Of a stretch of DNA of 64,000 nucleotides, positions 45,471-54,523 are shown piece by piece; within the stretch, counting starts at the first letter, position 1, and each line of letters opens with the position of its first letter. The notes beneath the pieces are model-generated. The model was given only the letters and a program-made list of their open reading frames with translations, did not search any database and had not been told where the DNA came from. Origin of the DNA: Deltaproteobacteria bacterium (lineage in GTDB: Bacteria; Myxococcota_A; Polyangia; Polyangiales; Polyangiaceae). The stretch spans positions 124,001-188,000 of the forward strand of contig JACRCQ010000052.1 of assembly GCA_016218915.1 (NCBI GenBank), read 5' to 3'. A program made the translations under genes and the position numbers.

Positions 45471-46387
45471 GGGTTGGGTGAGTCTACACCTGTGGGCGCG
45501 ACTCGGGTCTTGGCAACCAGCGCGTCGAACGCTGCACGATCGCCCCGGAACACGTCGAGATCAAGCACAGCGCGGCCGTAACGCACATTGCCCGCGTGCT
45601 GGTACATGACCCACTTCTGCCACCCTCCAAACCCCGGACGATCCTTGAGGTCGAACGTCGGGTAGCCCGCGAGCCACAGCCCATGGTTCGCAAACCTCGA
45701 CGTGTTGCACAGGCACTCCTTCCAGAAGTCCTCCACCGTGTAGACCATCGGCTTGCGCCCGGTCGTCTTGTGCACGCGTTCGAGCCACCGCGAGGTCGAC
45801 GACGCCCAGGCCTCACAGCTCACCTCGCAACAAGGCCCTTTGCAGCCAGGAGGCAGCTCCACGTCGACCACCGGAGGAAGTTCGCCCAGGTCCTTGTCCA
45901 GCTGCCGGACGAACAGGTCCGCCTGCTGCGTGGGATCGCCGACGGGGTGAAGGAAGTGGTACGCGCCGCGAGCCAGACCGCACTGACGCGCCATGGTCCA
46001 ATTGCGCGCAAAGTCCTTGTTCGCCTGGGACCCGAGTCCTGCCTGCACCATCACGAAGGCGTATCCCGCATCGCGCACGGAACGCAGCGCAGACGTGGTG
46101 GACATGTCCACGCCCAGCACGTCGTATCGCGGCGGCTTCTTGGGCGCTCCCGCATCCCCCACTTCCACCAGGTCCTCGCATGCGCTTGGTGCGCTGGCAG
46201 TCTCTGAAGGCGTCGGCGCGGCCAACGAAGACACAGCAGAGGGCGCAGATGACGCTACCGGAGCAGCGGTCTCGGGTGGATGGGCGTCGGCCAGGACCGA
46301 TCCCGGCCGCGAGGCGGATTCGTCACGACGGCACGCGGTGAGGCTGAGCAGCGCAAGCGCGAGAACATGTGCGGTGTGAGGTCGCAT
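45467..46387 (-). CDS. GH25 (lysozyme-like) lipoprotein
   Basis: 306-aa lipoprotein: signal peptide from 46387 (MRPHTAHVLALALLSLTAC), a Ser/Ala/Pro linker, and a C-terminal GH25 domain. Expected features are GVDMS (first catalytic Asp region), FVMVQAGLG, GLARGAYHFLHP, the VVDVELPPGC strand with catalytic Asp/Glu, and WLAGYPTF with a conserved Trp. GH25 enzymes cleave the glycan of peptidoglycan. A membrane-anchored lysozyme suits bacteriolytic predation or wall remodelling. A second GH25 protein is at 50629-51333. Confidence 0.85.
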   Translation of the reverse strand: MRPHTAHVLALALLSLTACRRDESASRPGSVLADAHPPETAAPVASSAPSAVSSLAAPTPSETASAPSACEDLVEVGDAGAPKKPPRYDVLGVDMSTTSALRSVRDAGYAFVMVQAGLGSQANKDFARNWTMARQCGLARGAYHFLHPVGDPTQQADLFVRQLDKDLGELPPVVDVELPPGCKGPCCEVSCEAWASSTSRWLERVHKTTGRKPMVYTVEDFWKECLCNTSRFANHGLWLAGYPTFDLKDRPGFGGWQKWVMYQHAGNVRYGRAVLDLDVFRGDRAAFDALVAKTRVAPTGVDSPNP

Positions 46388-46906
46388 GCCGAAAACGCCG
46401 AAACCCGGGTCAGAAACAGGGGTGGAAGAGAGCCACTCTACCAGCAAGTCGATCGTGGGTCGATGTCTCGGCTCAAAGCCGCGTCGTCGACCGTTGGAGC
46501 GAGTAGTACTGCGTGCTTGAAACCCGTCGGGGGATCAGTTTCGACACAGCCCGGGCACGGCATGCCCTGCCAGACTCGGCACGGCAGCGGAGCGCGCTTT
46601 GGCTCAGGCCGCGAATGCCGTGCCGCTTCCGTTGTATGCCCGCGGGTGTGGTGAGTTCGACCGTAGGCGTCGCGTCGGACCGTCAGCCCCCGAATGGGGG
46701 CTTGGCTAACCGCGCAGCTGACTTGCATCAGCCCCCGGCCTTCAGCCGGCTGCTTCAACCATGGACAACATCGCGCTGATCGCATCCGGCAGGTCGCGTC
46801 GAATCTGCCCGGCGATCCCCCGACGCACTTCGGGCACAAGGTACTTCGTCCCACATTCGTCGGATGGCACTCGACAGCGCGGACCGGTAGACTGCCGTTG
46901 AACGCC
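46388..46906. other. Intergenic region with dispersed repeat copy 2
   Basis: About 520 bp between divergent genes. Most of it is the repeat at about 46547-46781. No gene is recognised. Confidence 0.5.
46547..46781 (-). repeat. Dispersed intergenic repeat, copy 2 (inverted)
   Basis: Reverse-complement relative of 1755-1977. It carries the same TTGGTTGAAGCAGCCGGCTG-like start (one base differs), the shared core with CAAGTCAGCTGCGCGG, and an imperfect GGCACGGCA/TGCCCTGCC palindrome near 46557 instead of the perfect one in copy 1. Confidence 0.75.
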
Positions 46907-47290
46907 GTGAAGAGTGCAATCCGTCTCCCCGTCGTGGCAGTCGCATTGGCGCTCTGCCTGTCTGGAGCCGACTCAGCCGCCTCTGGGCAGATTCCCGTGT
47001 ACGTCTCGCTCGCCGGCTCAGGCACGATCCGGTTGAGAATCGCGGATGGAGTGGTCATGCCTTGCGATGCCGGGTCGGGCAACCGCATGTTGTTCGACGG
47101 GGAGCTTGCGGCTGGCCAGTCTCTGGTCCTGAGCTCTGAGCATTGCGTGTGCGTGGAGCAGACGTATGGCGCGTTTCGCAAGACGAACTGGGGCCCGGCA
47201 CGGATCGTGTGCAACGCTCCACGCGGCTATCGCAGGGTGTATCCCTTCATCCGGGTCGATCTGACGACCCAGCGTCCGCTCGGCGGATAA
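46907..47290 (+). CDS. Small secreted protein
   Basis: 127 aa from a GTG (VKSAIRLPVVAVALALCLSGADSAASG) giving a signal peptide. The mature part is beta-rich (IPVYVSLAGSGTIRLRIADGVVMPC, GQSLVLSSEHCVCV, GYRRVYPFIRVDL) with a few Cys residues. No family recognised. Upstream in-frame sequence falls in the dispersed repeat, so the GTG at 46907 is preferred. Confidence 0.5.
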   Translation: MKSAIRLPVVAVALALCLSGADSAASGQIPVYVSLAGSGTIRLRIADGVVMPCDAGSGNRMLFDGELAAGQSLVLSSEHCVCVEQTYGAFRKTNWGPARIVCNAPRGYRRVYPFIRVDLTTQRPLGG

Positions 47291-47328
47291 CGCATCACGC
47301 AGGGACTCCTGACTCCCCTCTGAACCGT

Positions 47329-47358
47329 GCTCGTGCTCGGGCTCGGGCTCGGGCTCGG
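47329..47358 (-). repeat. GGCTCG/CGAGCC hexamer tandem run
   Basis: One GCTCGT and four GCTCGG units in a row. This is the reverse complement of the GAGCCC run at 2148-2177, in the gap between two convergent genes. Confidence 0.8.
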
Positions 47359-47363
47359 GCTCT

Positions 47364-47933
47364 TCAGAACCGCGCGCTCATGGTCAGCCCAAGCCCTGAC
47401 ACTCCAACGGTTCCAATCGAAACGCTGTCCTCGAACCGGCGGCTGGGACGGCCCGAAATGGCTGGAACGGACGGGTCGCGAACGAGCTTTTCGTTGCGGA
47501 TTGCGAGTCCGACAAACCCTACGACCAACCCGGTCAGGATCAGGCCGCTGCCGATCAGTCCGTGAACCAGATACCGATTCTTTTCAGAGTCGCAACTCTC
47601 GCCGTCGCGGAAGTCGCACGAGACCTGGCTCGTCTTCACCGCGGCGTAGGAGACAAGGACCACCCCGCCGACCAGAACCGCGCCCCCAGCAATCATCAGC
47701 TCGTACAGGGGACGCGACTCGATGCGATATCCCCACGGAACCTCGCCGCCGTCGTAGGGCAGCGTGGCTGGCGCGGTCTTGGTCGGAGGACCTGAACCGA
47801 ATGTTGGCGCTGGGCTGGCCGGCATCGTCTGCGCGCTCGCCACTGGCGACGCCGCGGTCTGGGCAAGCGCCGCCGAAGACGCGAACACCATTCCCATGCT
47901 CACAAGGGCAGCGTTTCCCATCAAAACGCGCAT
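47364..47933 (-). CDS. Membrane protein with signal peptide
   Basis: 189 aa from the ATG at 47933: signal peptide (GMVFASSAALAQ), Pro/Ala/Thr linker, then two membrane segments (YELMIAGGAVLVGGVVLVSYAAV and LIGSGLILTGLVVGFVGLAI) with a Cys-containing loop (VSCDFRDGESCDSEKN) between them. The C-terminus is beta-like (VSIGTVGVSGLGLTMSARF). Function unknown. Confidence 0.65.
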   Translation of the reverse strand: MRVLMGNAALVSMGMVFASSAALAQTAASPVASAQTMPASPAPTFGSGPPTKTAPATLPYDGGEVPWGYRIESRPLYELMIAGGAVLVGGVVLVSYAAVKTSQVSCDFRDGESCDSEKNRYLVHGLIGSGLILTGLVVGFVGLAIRNEKLVRDPSVPAISGRPSRRFEDSVSIGTVGVSGLGLTMSARF

Positions 47934-48046
47934 TCCTGGAGAATGCCACGCATCGCCGCCCATGACCAGCACCGCGTAGCGGGACCCTCCGGCGGGCCAG
48001 TTCCTCGCGCTGGAACCTTGGCCCTCGACGCGCTGTCAGCTCGCTG

Positions 48047-49003
48047 GTGCACCGGTCTGCCGTCCTGACCCCTCGACCCACGCTGCTTCCAGCCTGCGCG
48101 GCAATGTTCGTCGTGGCTGTGGCAGCGTGTGTTTCCGCCCCGAGCTCCCCGCCCATCCCTGCCAGCTCCCCTGCCTCCGTCTCCCCAGAGGCCGCAGTCA
48201 TGAGCTCGGCCGGCGCGCCCGCGCCTTCGTCCTTGTCCGCGCGCGCCCTACCCGAAGCATGCGCTGGAGCACCCGTGCCCCCTGACGCCATGTCAGCCGT
48301 TTGCGTCCGAACCCCCCACGGTGACATGTGGGTGGCTGCGCTGCTGCCCTTGAAGGAACCCACCAAGGCCAACAGCAGGCTGGTCGTGCTGCATGTCGGC
48401 GAGGCTGGGAGCTCGGTCTCCCTGGAGCTCGGCCCGATCCTGGACACGCGTCTGTCTTCCGAAGGGTCGCTCTTGTTCGACTTTGACAGCGACGGGCATG
48501 AAGAGTGGTTCCTGCGCTACGACGGCGACCGGCACCTGCTGATGACGTTCTCCAGAGGGCGCATCGGGACGTATCCGCATCCGGGCGGAGTGATTGAACG
48601 TTTCGCGGACACGGATGGTGACGGAAGGCCTGATCCGGTGTTTCGCTACGAGTACGGACGCGCAGTCGGCTGTGCGGACACGGTACAGATCACCCATCAG
48701 CACACGGGGCACACGCAGGCAACAGGAAGAATCGTGCTTGACGACCGTGTCGTTCAATCGAGGTTGCGCGCGGAATGCCCAGCGCCACAGCACGGGCCGT
48801 TCATCGCATCTGCTGGACAGCGCATCAGCCCTGCGTCCGTGCGCTGCGCCCGCGTCTGGGGCATGTCCGGCGACGAAGCGGTTCGCAGGATCGTCTCCGA
48901 ATGCGCGGCCTGGCCCAAGGGGAAAGACTGCACCAGCCCCTGCGGGGACTTCGACGTCCTGCTCACCTACGCGATGCGCGATCCTCCCGTGAAGATCCTA
49001 TAG
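48047..49003 (+). CDS. Lipoprotein with EF-hand-like Asp motifs
   Basis: 318-aa lipoprotein with GTG start (48047), signal sequence ending VAAC, and a Ser/Pro/Ala linker. The mature domain includes DFDSDGHEEWFLRYDGDRH and DTDGDGRPDPVFRYEYGR, Asp-rich loops as in FG-GAP/EF-hand-type calcium-binding repeats. The ATG at 48104 is an alternative but would shorten the signal peptide. It overlaps the end of the convergent LamG gene by 6 bp. Confidence 0.65.
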   Translation: MHRSAVLTPRPTLLPACAAMFVVAVAACVSAPSSPPIPASSPASVSPEAAVMSSAGAPAPSSLSARALPEACAGAPVPPDAMSAVCVRTPHGDMWVAALLPLKEPTKANSRLVVLHVGEAGSSVSLELGPILDTRLSSEGSLLFDFDSDGHEEWFLRYDGDRHLLMTFSRGRIGTYPHPGGVIERFADTDGDGRPDPVFRYEYGRAVGCADTVQITHQHTGHTQATGRIVLDDRVVQSRLRAECPAPQHGPFIASAGQRISPASVRCARVWGMSGDEAVRRIVSECAAWPKGKDCTSPCGDFDVLLTYAMRDPPVKIL

Positions 49004-50341
49004 CTTTCCTGCAGCGTAGTGCGCAGAGACTCGCGTCGCGCTCAGCGCCTTGTCGTAGATAGCCAACTCGTCCACGGACCCGGTGAAGTACGACGTCGGA
49101 AGCGCCCACGCCCCGACCGCGAGGCCGTACGCGCTATGGTTGTATCCGATCGTCCCCGTGGCTGCCATGGAGGCGTTCAACGCCCCATTCAGATACAACG
49201 CCATTAGCGCGCCGTCGTAGGTGAGCACGACGTGGTACCAGGTGTCCTTGGCCAGCACGGAGGTGGAGTTGAGCCACTTCGCCTTGTTGCCGAGATTGAG
49301 CTCAAAAACGAACACGTTCTGGGTGGAGCCGGATCGCTGGAATCCCCACGAGCCCCAGGGGTCTGCGTTGTAGTAGCTGTAGTAGATCACCTTCTCATTG
49401 GCACTCAGCGTGCCGGTCTGCAGGAACCACAGCTCGATCGAGAGCGCAGACGCAGGCTCCAGCGCGGTGGCCGGCGCAGCCTCGAGCCAGCCCTTGGCAG
49501 TGCTCACGAACCCGGCCGCCATGTCGGCATCGCAGGATAGCGCCCCGGAAAGACCCCGATTCACCCCGGAGTGAAAGGTCAGGTCGTGCCCGTGGCCAGA
49601 TGCATCCGCTGAAGTCGTCCCGGTCGTCTCACCCAAGCGCCAGTATCCGATCGGCCCGTCCGAGAGAACCACGTCCTTGTAGCTCGCTCCCGACTTCTCG
49701 CAGCCGTCGGCGAGGTTGGCGTTGCAGTCCTTCCACCCGTTGCTGCATGCGAGACTGCATGTCGAGCTGCTGCAGGTGCTCGTGGTGTTGGGCGCGGACT
49801 GGCACGCGAGCGTGCACTTGCCGCAGTGCATGACATCAGAGGTCAGGTCGATCTCGCATCCAGTGCTCGGCTGAGCATCGCAGTCGGCATACCCCGGGTC
49901 GCACGCGCCCATCGTGCATTGCCCGCCGGAGCAGTCCGCTGATGCGTGCGGGAACGAGCACCCTCCGCACCCAGCCTGGCCGCTTCCGCCTTGTCCAGCG
50001 CCGCCTTGCGCGCCTCCGCCCTGGCCAGCGCCGCCTTGCGCGCTTCCGCCTTGTCCAGCGCCGCCTTGCGCGCCTCCGCCCTGGCCAGCGCCGCCTTGCG
50101 CGCTTCCGCCCTGGCCCCCTTGCGACGCGCCACCAGCACCCGCCCCGCCCCCGCTCGACGCATCCAGCCCTGCATCAGGGTTCTGGTCCCGATACTCGCC
50201 GTCCACGCCAAGGAGCGTGGTGCAGCCGAGCATGACCAGCGCGCACGACGCCCCCCACGGGATCAGCCGTATGGCTCGCCCAGGACGCTGAAAGCACGAC
50301 TGCGCCGCGGCCATGGTGTTCCGGGTGCGAGGTTGGTTCAT
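48998..50341 (-). CDS. LamG/concanavalin-like domain lipoprotein
   Basis: 447-aa lipoprotein: signal peptide with lipobox near VMLGC, a Gly/Gln/Ala-rich linker of repeated GQGG units, a Cys-rich module (CGGCSF...CGKCTLACQSA...CSSSTCSLAC), and a C-terminal LamG-like fold. The latter shows SYKDVVLSDGPIGYWRLGETTGT, ELWFLQTGTL, WYHVVLTYDGALMALYLNG and TGSVDELAIYDKALS. It is probably a surface carbohydrate- or protein-binding lipoprotein. The linker is encoded by tandem DNA repeats. An ATG at 50314 is an alternative start. Confidence 0.8.
   Translation of the reverse strand: MNQPRTRNTMAAAQSCFQRPGRAIRLIPWGASCALVMLGCTTLLGVDGEYRDQNPDAGLDASSGGGAGAGGASQGGQGGSAQGGAGQGGGAQGGAGQGGSAQGGAGQGGGAQGGAGQGGSGQAGCGGCSFPHASADCSGGQCTMGACDPGYADCDAQPSTGCEIDLTSDVMHCGKCTLACQSAPNTTSTCSSSTCSLACSNGWKDCNANLADGCEKSGASYKDVVLSDGPIGYWRLGETTGTTSADASGHGHDLTFHSGVNRGLSGALSCDADMAAGFVSTAKGWLEAAPATALEPASALSIELWFLQTGTLSANEKVIYYSYYNADPWGSWGFQRSGSTQNVFVFELNLGNKAKWLNSTSVLAKDTWYHVVLTYDGALMALYLNGALNASMAATGTIGYNHSAYGLAVGAWALPTSYFTGSVDELAIYDKALSATRVSAHYAAGKL
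49977..50130. repeat. 30-bp tandem repeats in the LamG gene linker
   Basis: About five units of 30 bp. 49981-50040 and 50041-50100 are identical over 60 bp, each made of two variant 30-bp units. They encode the GQGG-rich linker; unit number may vary between strains. Confidence 0.85.
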
Positions 50342-50487
50342 CGCTCGTATGCAGGCAGGGTATCAGCTCGCACGCGGCCTTTCTACTCGTCGTTGCCGTG
50401 TCGCTACGGTCTGCGGGAGGTGGTGGTCGCCAAGGATCCCGTTGTGGACTTCTGGCACACAGCACACCTACCGCGTGCCCGCGGATT

Positions 50488-50512
50488 ACCCTTCTCCCTC
50501 GGGGTGAAGGGT
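50488..50512. repeat. ACCCTTC/GAAGGGT hairpin
   Basis: Hairpin in the gap between divergent/flanking genes (50342-50628), related to the REP-like hairpins at 7923-8013. Confidence 0.55.
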
Positions 50513-50628
50513 TCGCGGATACCTTTACGAACTCGTGGGGATGAGGCGCGCCCGTCCATGTTCACGTTGCTGTCGCCGTCAAAGACCACGTCAACGTGTT
50601 CTCTTCAACAAGACTGCCAAAGTCGAGA

Positions 50629-51333
50629 TTATCGGCTCTTTTCGCCGACGAACGCATCGAGATCCACCGGCCCGTTGATGCCGTCGACCCTCCCTTCGTC
50701 GTCAAACTGCCAGTAGGTCCAAGAGCGACCTTCCATTCGCGGCGGCTCAGGCCCGATCGCGCGAATGAAGAGCTGGCGTTGCGATGCGACGCGGCCGTAT
50801 TCGCGGAGAAACTCTTCGGTGACGTAGAGAATCGCCTTGCGCTGCTGCGCAGCTTCCACGAGCGACAAAAAGCCTGTGAGCTCCCGCTCCAGCTCGTCGA
50901 CGGACGGGCGCCGCGAGCAATTGCCTTCCATCTCGAGGTCGACGAGCGTTGGCAGCGCATCCGGGTCCTGTGGCACTACCTGCAGGAAGTGGCGTGCCTG
51001 CACCTCACCTTGCGTGCAGAACGTGAAGAAGTGGTAGGCCCCTCGGGGAATTCCGTGCTTGCGCGCTTCGGACCAGTTGGTCGCGAACAGCGGATCCGTC
51101 CAGGTGCCGCCTTCGGTCGCTTTGATGAAGGCGAACGCGATTCCGTCCTTGCTCACGCGCTGCCAGTCAATGGCTCCCTGGTGATGAGAGACATCCACGC
51201 CCACCGGAAAGCGTCTGCGAACCCGCCAAGCCAGCCCAGCGTGCTCGTATGCCCACAGGGCAGACGCGGCTGCAGCGACCAACGCCAGCGAGGCAATCCA
51301 ACGCACTCTGCCGCGCAGGCTCTTGCGATTCAT
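50629..51333 (-). CDS. GH25 lysozyme-like membrane-anchored protein
   Basis: 234 aa from the ATG at 51333. An N-terminal membrane anchor or signal (WIASLALVAAAASALWAYEH) is followed by GH25: GVDVSHHQGAIDW, FAFIKATEGG, IPRGAYHFFTF, the catalytic LVDLEMEGN and SWTYWQFDDEGRVDGI near the C-terminus. This is a textbook GH25 layout, expected to cut peptidoglycan glycan strands. The gene follows the vWA gene by 17 bp in the same direction. Confidence 0.9.
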   Translation of the reverse strand: MNRKSLRGRVRWIASLALVAAAASALWAYEHAGLAWRVRRRFPVGVDVSHHQGAIDWQRVSKDGIAFAFIKATEGGTWTDPLFATNWSEARKHGIPRGAYHFFTFCTQGEVQARHFLQVVPQDPDALPTLVDLEMEGNCSRRPSVDELERELTGFLSLVEAAQQRKAILYVTEEFLREYGRVASQRQLFIRAIGPEPPRMEGRSWTYWQFDDEGRVDGINGPVDLDAFVGEKSR

Positions 51334-51350
51334 ATCTCCGCGAAGCGCTT

Positions 51351-53528
51351 TCAACGGGGAGGGGTTGCCGCTCCCGGCCAGCTTTCGCCCCCGCGCGAAT
51401 CGTCCGGTCGAGGTCCGCGCGGCGGCTCGTATCGCTCGCAATACCGCGCCCAAAGCCCGTTGACCCGCTGCACCTCCCCGTCACCCTCGAGCCCGCGGCT
51501 CAGCTCTGACAGCTGACGCCCCCTTCGGTCGCATTCCCACGCAGCGTCGTCGTCGACCCAGCCATGGCGCGCCGCGCTCGCCCTGTTGTTCACAGGAACG
51601 CGGCTCGCCATCCACTGCAAGCCGTCGACGAACTCCACGATCATGCGCCCCTTCTTGACGTTGCGGTGCTCCTTGGGAATGTCTCCGAGACGCACGGCAT
51701 GCTCTTCGACGAGCTTTCGCCCATTCTCCGGATCCTGGTAGTCGACCGTGAGCATGATCATGTCGCCATCGCGGATCTTGCCGTGGTGCGCCATCACGTC
51801 TGCGAGGAACAGCTGCGAGGTCGATGCGAAGAAGTGCACCGCCTGCACCTCGGAGCGCTGGGTCGAAGCCTCTTCGCCGTAGAAGACGTTCATGCGCAGG
51901 GACGGCGGCAGGTGCAGCAGGAAGTGCGTGTCGAGCGCGATCGTCTCGACCAGGGAGACGAACCTGCGACCGAACGCCGCGTCCACTTCGGCTTCGGAGC
52001 CGAGGAAGATGTAGGCGCCCTTGCCGCGCTCGGTCAGACGATTGAGCAGCCGATCGTTGAAGGTCCGGCCCACGCCGATGCCGGACAAGCGTATCTGACG
52101 CCTGTCGTAGTAGCGTGAGACGACCGACATCAATTCTGGATTGGTCTCTCCGCTGTTCGCCTCTGCGTCGGTGATCAGCAGCACGCGGTGGTTGTACCCC
52201 GGGCGATAGCCCGCATCTGCGAGCTGGTAGCCGCGCAGCAGCCCTGCATGCAGATCCGTGTTCCCCTGCGGCTGGATGCCATCAATGGCCTTGTCCAGCG
52301 TCTCGGCAGGATCGCGACCGACCACGAAGTTCGCCAGTGGCACGCATGCAACCGTGTTGAAGGTCACCAGGTTGATCAGATCGCCGGGCTTGAGCTCCCG
52401 AACCATCCGGTGCAGGCCGCGCTTCAGATAGGTCATTCGCCCTTCGTCGCGCATGGAGCCGGACCGATCGATCACCACGGTCAGAGACAGGTTGCGCCGC
52501 GAATCGCGTTCGACGCGACGCCCCTGCACTGCGAGGGCGAGCGTGAAGACGTTGGGCTCGCCCGGCTTGAGAGCCAGGCTGGCTTGCACCGAGAAGTCGT
52601 CTCCTTGCTTGACCGGCGTGGTCTCGAACGAGAAGTAGTTCAGCAGCTCGTGCCTGCGCAGGTGCTGCGGGGGGAGCGGCAGGAACTTGTCGATTGCGAA
52701 CAGGATCCTCTGGGCTGACGACAAGCTCATCGAGTCGTCGTTCGACAGATAGGTCGCAACGCCATAGTCCTTGTACTGATCCGTGGCGTCAGGGGGCTCG
52801 GGAGGCGGCGGGACCGGGCATTCCTGCGGGGGAACAAAGGGCTCCATGGACAGCGGACGCTCTTTTTCGGTCGCGGTCGAAGGGCTCTTGTCGTCAGAGT
52901 CCCCGGACCGCTGTGCGCTGGACGGGGCGCTCTCCAGCCTGAGGTCAGCCTTGGCTTCTGCGCCGGACGCCATGCCTGGAGCCGCGGGTTGGCTGTTTGC
53001 CATGTCAGCCGGCGGCGGTCGCGTGGCGACCGGGGGCGGCGGAGGCGCCTGCCCCGCAGCAGGCGCAGCGGGTGCCTTCTTGGCCGGGGGCGGCGGAGTA
53101 GACTTCGCTACGCTTCCAGCGTCCTTGGGCTGGCCGCCTGGACGCGTTGCCGTGGGGCCGCGTCTGCCCTTGGTGCGCGAGGCGACCACGGGCGGGGGGG
53201 GCGGCGGGCCTACGCGAGCGAGCGTCTCCATGGCGCGCCCAGGAGGCGTGCACCCGAGGTTCTGCGCGAGCCTGGGGAGCGAGTCGAGGGGCGGGGGCAC
53301 GACGCGGCTTGCGTGGGAGCGGGGCGGGTGCGACGCAGGGTTGAAGGTGAAGTCAGGTTCCGGCTCAGGCAACGGCGCGCAGCCGGTGGCGATGAGCATG
53401 GGAGCGCGGCCGGTCGCGCGCGACACGGTGTACGGCTGAGCGCGTCCATGTCCCGTGCATCCAGCGAGCAGAACGAGCCAAGCGCCCAGCGTCCAAACCC
53501 ATCGCTTCGTGGTTTTCATGCGATCCAT
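51351..53528 (-). CDS. von Willebrand factor A domain lipoprotein
   Basis: 725 aa. Signal peptide with lipobox near LLAGC, then a long Pro/Ala-rich linker with PPPP runs. The vWA domain starts around residue 340 (LTVVIDRSGSM, a perfect DxSxS metal site) and continues through RGYQLADAGYRPGYNHRVLLITDAEAN and GIGVGRTFNDRLLN. Before it, YLSNDDSMSLSSAQRILFAIDKFLPLPPQHLRRHELLNYFSF is similar to the N-terminal region of YfbK-type vWA proteins. A possible start nearby is 53519. Probably surface-exposed and metal-dependent in ligand binding. Confidence 0.85.
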   Translation of the reverse strand: MDRMKTTKRWVWTLGAWLVLLAGCTGHGRAQPYTVSRATGRAPMLIATGCAPLPEPEPDFTFNPASHPPRSHASRVVPPPLDSLPRLAQNLGCTPPGRAMETLARVGPPPPPPVVASRTKGRRGPTATRPGGQPKDAGSVAKSTPPPPAKKAPAAPAAGQAPPPPPVATRPPPADMANSQPAAPGMASGAEAKADLRLESAPSSAQRSGDSDDKSPSTATEKERPLSMEPFVPPQECPVPPPPEPPDATDQYKDYGVATYLSNDDSMSLSSAQRILFAIDKFLPLPPQHLRRHELLNYFSFETTPVKQGDDFSVQASLALKPGEPNVFTLALAVQGRRVERDSRRNLSLTVVIDRSGSMRDEGRMTYLKRGLHRMVRELKPGDLINLVTFNTVACVPLANFVVGRDPAETLDKAIDGIQPQGNTDLHAGLLRGYQLADAGYRPGYNHRVLLITDAEANSGETNPELMSVVSRYYDRRQIRLSGIGVGRTFNDRLLNRLTERGKGAYIFLGSEAEVDAAFGRRFVSLVETIALDTHFLLHLPPSLRMNVFYGEEASTQRSEVQAVHFFASTSQLFLADVMAHHGKIRDGDMIMLTVDYQDPENGRKLVEEHAVRLGDIPKEHRNVKKGRMIVEFVDGLQWMASRVPVNNRASAARHGWVDDDAAWECDRRGRQLSELSRGLEGDGEVQRVNGLWARYCERYEPPRGPRPDDSRGGESWPGAATPPR

Positions 53529-53989
53529 CCCGCGTTTCCCCGCTGCATCCAGGGCTGGTCCCTGTGCTTCGGGCAGAATGATACCGACGCGCCCATGGAT
53601 CAGCAACGCGCGGACCGACCTGGTTCTTACGGTCCTGGTGGCGTGCGCTTTGGCCAGGCGCTCGAGGAACCCGTTGGCCCTGGGTACGGGGGTGTCGTTC
53701 GGGTCGGCGCAGGGTGGGCGGGGGCCGTGTGGGTGGACGGCGGCTTGGAAGGGTGCGGAACGATGATCGGGGGCGAGCAACGCATACGTCCAGTGCCGCA
53801 GCACGTGCAGCGAGGAGCGCCGCAGCACGCGGTGATGCCGAGCGCGATGAGCGCCAGCCAACGGCGCAGGGTTCGAGGCTTCGGCGCGTCAACCTGCATC
53901 ATCCTGGGTTTACGCGGGCCGGTGCGCGGCGACAATGCCTGGTCGCGGCATCGTCGGCGCGACCCATGGTACTGTCGCTCGGGCCGCGA

Positions 53990-54514
53990 ATGAAGACCCA
54001 CCAGACAGCGCTGGTCATCCTGCCGCCCGAAGCGTTGTGCGGGCCGATCCAGGAGCTGCGCCGCGCGCACGATCGGCACTACCCGCGTTGGATGCCGCAC
54101 ATCACGCTGCTGTACCCGTTCTGGCCGCAGGAGCGGTTCGTCGAGGCGAGGCGCAGGATCGCTGCGGTGTGCAACGATTACGGCCCGTTTGTCCTGAAGC
54201 TCGCAGAGCTCCGCTCGTTTCTGCACGGCCGGGCAGGCTCGACCGCGTGGCTGGCGCCTGAGCCTGCTGAGCCGGTGAAGGAGCTTCAGCACCGCTTGCA
54301 GGAAGTGTTTCCAGAATGCGACGACACGGCGAACTTCGATTCCGGGTACACACCGCACCTGAGCGTCGGGCAGGCCAGGGAGAACCTGGATGCGGTCATG
54401 GCGCAGATGCGCAGCGTGCTTCGGCCGATCGAGTTCGAAGTGCAGGGCGTAGCGCTGATCGCCCGAAAGGGCGACGAGCCGTTTCACGTTGTCGAGCTTG
54501 TGAGATTTCCCTGA
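53990..54514 (+). CDS. 2H phosphoesterase (2'-5' RNA ligase superfamily)
   Basis: 174 aa with two H-x-T/S motifs: HITLLYPF at about residue 35 and HLSVGQ at about 125. TALVILPPEALCGPIQELRRAHDRHY is typical of the family's N-terminus. The substrate is not known; relatives act on RNA 2',3'-cyclic or similar phosphates. The ATG at 53990 (MKTHQTAL) is preferred. It converges with the phosphofructokinase gene. Confidence 0.85.
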   Translation: MKTHQTALVILPPEALCGPIQELRRAHDRHYPRWMPHITLLYPFWPQERFVEARRRIAAVCNDYGPFVLKLAELRSFLHGRAGSTAWLAPEPAEPVKELQHRLQEVFPECDDTANFDSGYTPHLSVGQARENLDAVMAQMRSVLRPIEFEVQGVALIARKGDEPFHVVELVRFP

Positions 54515-54523
54515 GGCAGCGGG

